Source of the DNA: Xiphydria camelus
Lineage: Eukaryota > Arthropoda > Insecta > Hymenoptera > Xiphydriidae
NCBI GenBank assembly: GCA_963678675.1
Contig: OY783196.1
Coordinates: 25,212,827 to 25,276,826, forward strand
Direction: 5' to 3'
Length of the DNA: 64,000 bases
In this document: one piece after another, positions 59,082-64,000 of the stretch
Layout: the number at the start of each line of letters is the position of its first letter
How positions within the stretch are numbered: the first letter of the stretch is position 1
Made by a program: the position numbers and the translations under genes
The notes under the pieces: model-generated
Databases searched by the model: none
The model's input: only the letters and a program-made list of their open reading frames with translations
Told to the model about the DNA's origin: nothing

Positions 59082-59221
59082 GGGCCGATATTACAATGTC
59101 AGTTTAAACCGAAGGTTACAGGTTACCGCTGTTTTTGGTATATGTTCGTGTGACACGAAATATACCAAAACCAGCGGTAACCTGTAACCTTCGGTTTAAC
59201 CTGACATTGTAATATCGGCCC
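59082..59221. mobile_element. 140-bp near-perfect palindromic MITE, copy 2
   Basis: The termini GGGCCGATATTACAATGTCA are inverted and the whole element folds as a hairpin. Flanks are TAT on both sides, again a 3-bp duplication. The loop segment reads as the reverse complement of that in 5529-5670, so the two copies lie in opposite orientation. They differ at only a few positions. Confidence 0.9.
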
Positions 59222-59532
59222 TATGACATGGAAGTTAAAACTTCATATTCAATGTATTAAAATAATACGTCTCGTTATACACAAGGTGGATCGCTCCTGA
59301 GGTTAATACTGGGTGTAGCTGAATTCGTCAATACTTGTCCTACCGACCAATGATGAATCTACAGGTCAATAATAACCCTAAGTTCGAATTACGCACTAAC
59401 GGTCAATTCTTAAACCCTCCGATTCTTTATTAGTCCACAAAATAAGTATTAACGAACTCAGAGACTCTCAGTGTTAACTTCTGGAGCGGTCCACCGTGAA
59501 CGTATAGATTTCATATAACATAAATCACATTA

Positions 59533-59721
59533 CAGTGGGAATCAACGATTTAGGTTCCCAGAAATTTAGACATCATAGAATCAATTTAGACATAGAACAT
59601 GGCTGCGTGCACTGAAAGTATACGTACAGTATATCCCCACCATTCATGAGTCACGCCTAACAAGCGGAGGCTTAGAAATTTGGGCAGTCCCGACGGTGTT
59701 CAAATTCTTGAATCCCCACTG
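59533..59721. mobile_element. TA-flanked MITE, copy 2 of the 4081 family
   Basis: Termini CAGTGGGAATCAACGATTTA and, reverse-complemented, CAGTGGGGATTCAAGAATTT, with TA on each side. The right two-thirds matches the 4081-4345 copy in the same orientation (GCGTGCACTGAAAG, CCACCATTCATGAGTCACGC); about 75 bp of the left interior is missing or replaced. Confidence 0.8.
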
Positions 59722-59734
59722 TATATAGATACTA

Positions 59735-59953
59735 CACCGCACTCCCGATTTTTGCGCCGTTCGATTTCAGCGGCGTCCCCTACTTTTCTGTCCCCACTTT
59801 GGTCGCTTACTGTGAAGAGAATCGAACTGGTGCACCATCACTCTCCAACATGAAGCGTATGTGTATCCTTATCATTCACTAGCCACGCCTTTAAAGACAT
59901 ATCCGATTTCAGCGGCAGTTCCCGCGGGTTCTGCTAAAATCGTGAGTGCAGTG
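59735..59953. mobile_element. TA-flanked 219-bp MITE
   Basis: TA on both sides. The termini are CACCGCACTCCCGATTTTTGC and, reverse-complemented, CACTGCACTCACGATTTTAGC. It sits 13 bp from the previous element and shares short internal motifs with the 4081 element (GTCCCCTACTTTYGTGYCCCC-like). Confidence 0.75.
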
Positions 59954-61252
59954 TATATCATTGAATATGAAATTTTAACGCCATCGTTATATCTATGTAA
60001 TATTGCGAAGGTCGTGTACCAACAGCCTCACGTATAACTGCATTAATTCGTATGTAATCACATACATGTTATACGATCATTTACCATAAACGATCATGTA
60101 TAATCATGTATTGCCATATTATTCCATCCATGGTTATGCGCGTTAATAGATTTTCCCGTTATATGATCATATATGTTTTATATATGCTCATGTATGATTA
60201 CATATTATAACCACACGTAAAAAGGTACATATAAATATACACGAACATGCGAATTATTTTTTCCCGAGATTGCTATTCAAAGAGCCAAAACCTCTGCGTT
60301 ATTGTGATCCAATGATATTACCGTCGATCTTCTTTTAACGGACACTCTTTTTGCATAGTTAAGGCTTCGTACACACAGACACACATACCTATAATTTAAT
60401 AATATATAACCAGAATTTTAATATATTATGCAGATTATTAAGTATAATAATATATTTATAATTTATTTTATTTTGTTTTACCGTTTTATGATTTTATATG
60501 TGTTATTACTGTTTGATGAGAGCACTATACACAGCACGCGTGTATACATATTATTTATTAACGACGGAGAAATATCAAGGTGCACTGTAGGCCAACCCCT
60601 GGCAGATCGAATGCTGGTTTTTTGTTTTCGTTTTATTATTTTAACGACACAGTCAGGTACTACCTACTACAACGCTATAGGCGCCCTAGGGTCGCTCACG
60701 CTCCAGCTTACCAAATACTTGCCGGGTGTTTTACTACTTCGAGCAGAGTTTACTTCTCCTAGAACAGTAGTAGAGAATACCAAATTCATTTCGTTTCCTT
60801 CTTCGTCTTCTTTTACACGCCGTTTTCTTCGCTCGATGCTTAGGGTACTTAGGGGGTCCCCGATAACGCGTTTTCACGGTATCTTCGAGCCTCGCTCGCC
60901 TCGCCGACTGGCGCGTCGCTCTTCGTCGACGCCCGTCTGCTCACGCCCCGCGAACAATATCAAAATCGACGTAGGTGGGCGAGTCTTGAAGGAAATTCTG
61001 TACGGTGAAAATGTGAGTGCGACTTTGTCAGTTCGATTTAAATAAAAAATGAAAATTTCAACGCACTCGAGCTCCGCGAGCAGTGTTGGACACCTTCCCT
61101 TCGTTCATGGGAAACGACACTCCGCGCCGCGGACGCGGCTCGTCCGCGAAAAAAGGCCTTTCTACACATTCGTTTCTGTCGACCAAAGCTCTGAAGGAAG
61201 GGACACTTTTTGTGTTTAAGAAAGAGGTGAATAGAAAGAAAGAGAGAGAGAG

Positions 61253-61283
<31 letters not shown>

Positions 61284-61973
61284 AAATGAGAGAGAGAAAG
61301 TCACACATACACGGAGGAGGATACTTACATATGTGCATGGAGTTGTTGCGAGGGTGACGTCCTAGGGTGAGACCCATTCAGAATTGGCTTCTCGTTTCTG
61401 CGATGGTAATGCAGAATTGTACGTTCTACACTTCAATTATAGTGTGTAATTCTCATCGAACTGTACTCTGTTGATTGACGTGTAGTTCAATAATATCTAC
61501 GATATCATCGTAACAAGCTAGTTCTAAATAAAGCTATGTGTATACCATAGCGCAATCTATCGTAGTAGAAATCTTGTAGACAAAAAGTTGGATTCACATT
61601 CACTTCCCGCTGTTAGCGTTAAAAGTGCTATTTCGTTTCTCAGTCGATTGTTATTAACAAAGTCGCGTGTACCTTAAGAACGATGCCACTAGAATCAGAA
61701 GAGCACTTCAGCGCTAAGAATAAAAAACGAGTACATGTAGCATCCGATTCAAAATCGCGTTCCTGGTGCACGCAATCGTCGCAACGATCCTGTACCTATA
61801 CACACGTGAAAACACGACTATACACAAACACAACTCGCAAACAAACAGAAAAGAGATATAGGGAAATACTCGGCACACACAGATAAATCACGAAGTAAAG
61901 AATATGCCTGCTCGCTCACACAGTGGGTGCAGGTTGCCAGGCTGTTATTGAAAAAAAAAACCTTTATTAATTA
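59954..61973. other. Non-coding stretch with short repeats
   Basis: From 60045 to 60215 there is an imperfect inverted repeat made of GATCATRTAT- and ATCATGTATA-like motifs. A GA-rich microsatellite occupies about 61237-61298. A 205-codon frame at 60428-61045 has no domain and begins in low-complexity AT-rich sequence. No gene is supported. Confidence 0.4.
61237..61298. repeat. Interrupted (GA)n microsatellite
   Basis: GA runs separated by AAAATGA interruptions. Confidence 0.85.
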
Positions 61974-62036
61974 AAATTACTACTACTATACTACTACTAT
62001 TACTACTATATTACTACTACTATTACTACTACTACA
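61974..62036. repeat. (TAC/TAT)n trinucleotide repeat
   Basis: TACTAC and TATTAC units repeat for about 60 bp following an A-run and an AT-rich segment. Confidence 0.85.
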
Positions 62037-64000
62037 TATAGGTATTTATATATTTACAACTGCGTGGTGTGGAGTGGAACATTGTGATATAATAGATTGG
62101 TGCTAACACCTTATTGAAATTGAGAAGAATTTTAAGAAAAGAAAATCGTGCAATATTGCGATAGCGATGCGAGCGAGGCGTTATCTCTCAATGGAAATGT
62201 TAAGTTTTCACGGGTATGCCAAGAACAACCGGGCAGGGGCCAAGTGTAAACGGTAGAGGGGATGTGGGGAGGGGAGGGGAATTTCTTTGTTAATCAACCT
62301 ACGATCCACGTGACTCGCAGGAACATGTTCATTGTGATACGACCGTACGCTGAATCGGTGGTTAGCTGTAAGCGGATGTGGTCGGAGGAGTATGCTAATC
62401 AAAGGTCGAAAGTAGATAGATCAAACGGAGAAGGACAAAGGGGGGATTTGTGGAAAAACGCGTGGAACTACACCGAGGATCGCGCGACAGGGGGTGGGAA
62501 GCGGAGAAAGAAACTATGGCTGTGCAAGAGAACATTATGAGTGTAGTTAAATAGGCGTAGGCGTTATCTAGGGATTAGGCTTAGCTGATAGGATAAGGGC
62601 ATGATTTAGGACGTTTCGTTTTATGCGTACGCGTCTTGTTGAGCGATAACACCTCGCTCCCTGTACATTATTATACTAAATAAAAAATACTATTATTAAT
62701 ATCTCTTTATATAATAATATATACAAATTACAATTAATTATGGATATATATTATATATCTTCATATATATATGTATACATACATGTATATATATATATAT
62801 ATACATTTTGTTATTTTTTTTCGGGGGAAAACTGTATATCGTAAGGGACTATTCCTACGAGAGAGGCGAGCGTGTTCTTTCAAAATTTTATCGGTGCGTG
62901 ATATCAGACTGAAGTTGTAATTTTACACGGCGCATATAGAACCTTCTCGATTACGGTTATACGACGCAGTGTGTTCGACTTGGATTAAGAGTGATAGAGA
63001 AAACCGTCGCGTGTCAAATGCATTTCCGCGTGGCGCGCTCAGAGTCAAGATAACAAGTAGCCGATCGTTATTTCTTCCTTTATCGTTTCGGTTCCTTTTC
63101 TCCTCTCGTCTTTGCTTTCCGATTCGTATCTTCGTCTTCTGTTCTTTCCTTGATCAGAGCACCACTCTTCTCGTCGTCGCTCCACGGAGCCGACGACTAC
63201 ATTGCAGTTACTTACATACCCGTATACAGGACTCGCGCCGATCGCACCCGATCGGCACCCACTGCGGCACTATACATAACGAAAAGAACATTTGGACAGC
63301 TACGAACTATTGTAGAAGCTACTACGCTACATTTATATTACAGTTACGCGGTACCCTAGCAGCCGATACCTTAATGGATTACTAAACCTTTTTATTACCT
63401 ATAAACGGATGATGATTGTAGGATGACGGGTGTGCAACGATTACGCGATGGCGAGATCGACGATAGTGTCAGTGAAGGGGCATCGTTTTACTATACATAA
63501 ATCATTGTATAACTTTGGCTCGAAACGTACAATAGGCACATAACTTCTGATCATGCAGATTTAAAGAAAAAAACGTCTATCGATTAAGAATAACCGATTT
63601 TATTACGAGGAACGATTATTATTCTTATTCTTATGATTATCGATTATCCTTATTCTTATGATTATTCTAACATAACTCCTTTATGTTATATCATTACATT
63701 ATATATACTTTTAATTATAGTGTAGATAATACGGATGAAAAAAAAATTAATCACATGTGCATTTAATGTATTTCTACTAATTTTTTGATTAAACATAATT
63801 GTGTGTTAACCGATCGTTTCATTTTTTTTCCAGATCTCGCTACAATCGCGTTACGATCTCGCACTCGTTTCTTTTTAAGTCACGTGCTATCGATACCTCT
63901 TGGTCATGGGTACGGTAGCTGCGGTCGGTGTATAAGAGAGAATGAGCGAGACAGAGGGAGAGGAAGAGAGAGAGAGAGATTGATTGATTGATTGATGGAA
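62037..64000. other. Non-coding 3' end of window
   Basis: No gene supported. It includes a TA-rich microsatellite around 62755-62805 and a GA run at about 63955-63980. A pyrimidine tract and CCAG at about 63826-63835 would splice in phase with the fruitless linker donor, but the frame behind it has no zinc finger and ends in the GA repeat. Confidence 0.4.

Noticed and set aside
60428..61045. 205-codon plus-strand frame
   Set aside because: Starts in low-complexity AT-rich sequence and shows no domain or conserved motif.
63836..63991. Possible further Fruitless exon after TTTCCAG
   Set aside because: The acceptor is in phase with the 48033 donor, but one in three acceptors would be by chance; no zinc-finger cysteines in the right spacing, and the frame runs into a GA repeat.

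Overview
The window is animal, almost certainly insect, genomic DNA. It has AT-rich intergenic and intronic sequence with sharply bounded CpG- and GC-rich blocks, spliceosomal introns with GTAAGT-type donors, microsatellites and many short inverted-repeat DNA transposons. The gene content (a fruitless-type BTB/zinc-finger locus and a cuticular chitin-binding protein) and the close match of the BTB exon to what I remember of hymenopteran Fruitless suggest an ant, bee or wasp. The order-level call is inference; the insect call is firm.

Layout. 1-13.0 kb: no convincing gene, but a dense set of inverted-repeat elements. 13.0-15.0 kb (+): two exons of a secreted cuticle protein with one CBM14/peritrophin-A domain (CPAP1-like); its signal-peptide exon was not found. 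16.5-18.45 kb (-): five exons of a RING/B-box1/B-box2 protein (TRIM-like N-terminal module). The first exon is too short to stand out as an ORF and was rebuilt here by hand; its first intron carries a 130-bp tandem duplication of the splice acceptor. 18.5-34.9 kb: non-coding sequence with GC-rich islands (about 19.3-20.5, 21.6-22.8 and 25.65-27.85 kb) that are plausible promoter or 5' UTR regions, plus mobile-element debris.

34.9-57.3 kb (+) is the fruitless locus. It has a BTB exon (35139-35669), a linker exon (39451-39630), an alternative terminal exon encoding a TTF/C17orf113-type zinc finger (41166-41852), a second linker exon (47913-48033), and four alternative terminal exons (about 49.4, 50.9, 52.9 and 57.0 kb). 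Each of these four encodes one pair of C2H2 fingers. All four accept the same split codon from the 48033 donor, so one BTB module can be joined to four DNA-binding tails; the TTF exon is a fifth, structurally different tail. 57.3-64 kb holds 3' UTR or downstream sequence, microsatellites and transposon copies related to those at 4-6 kb.

Mobile elements. At least seven short elements lie between TTAA target sites (piggyBac-like insertion signature). Several TA-flanked elements include a pogo/Tigger remnant with a CENP-B-type helix-turn-helix fragment. A 1.1-kb element carries a spliced, lysine-rich coding exon. Two near-perfect 140-bp palindromes are reverse complements of each other. No tRNA, rRNA, CRISPR array or bacterial sequence was seen.
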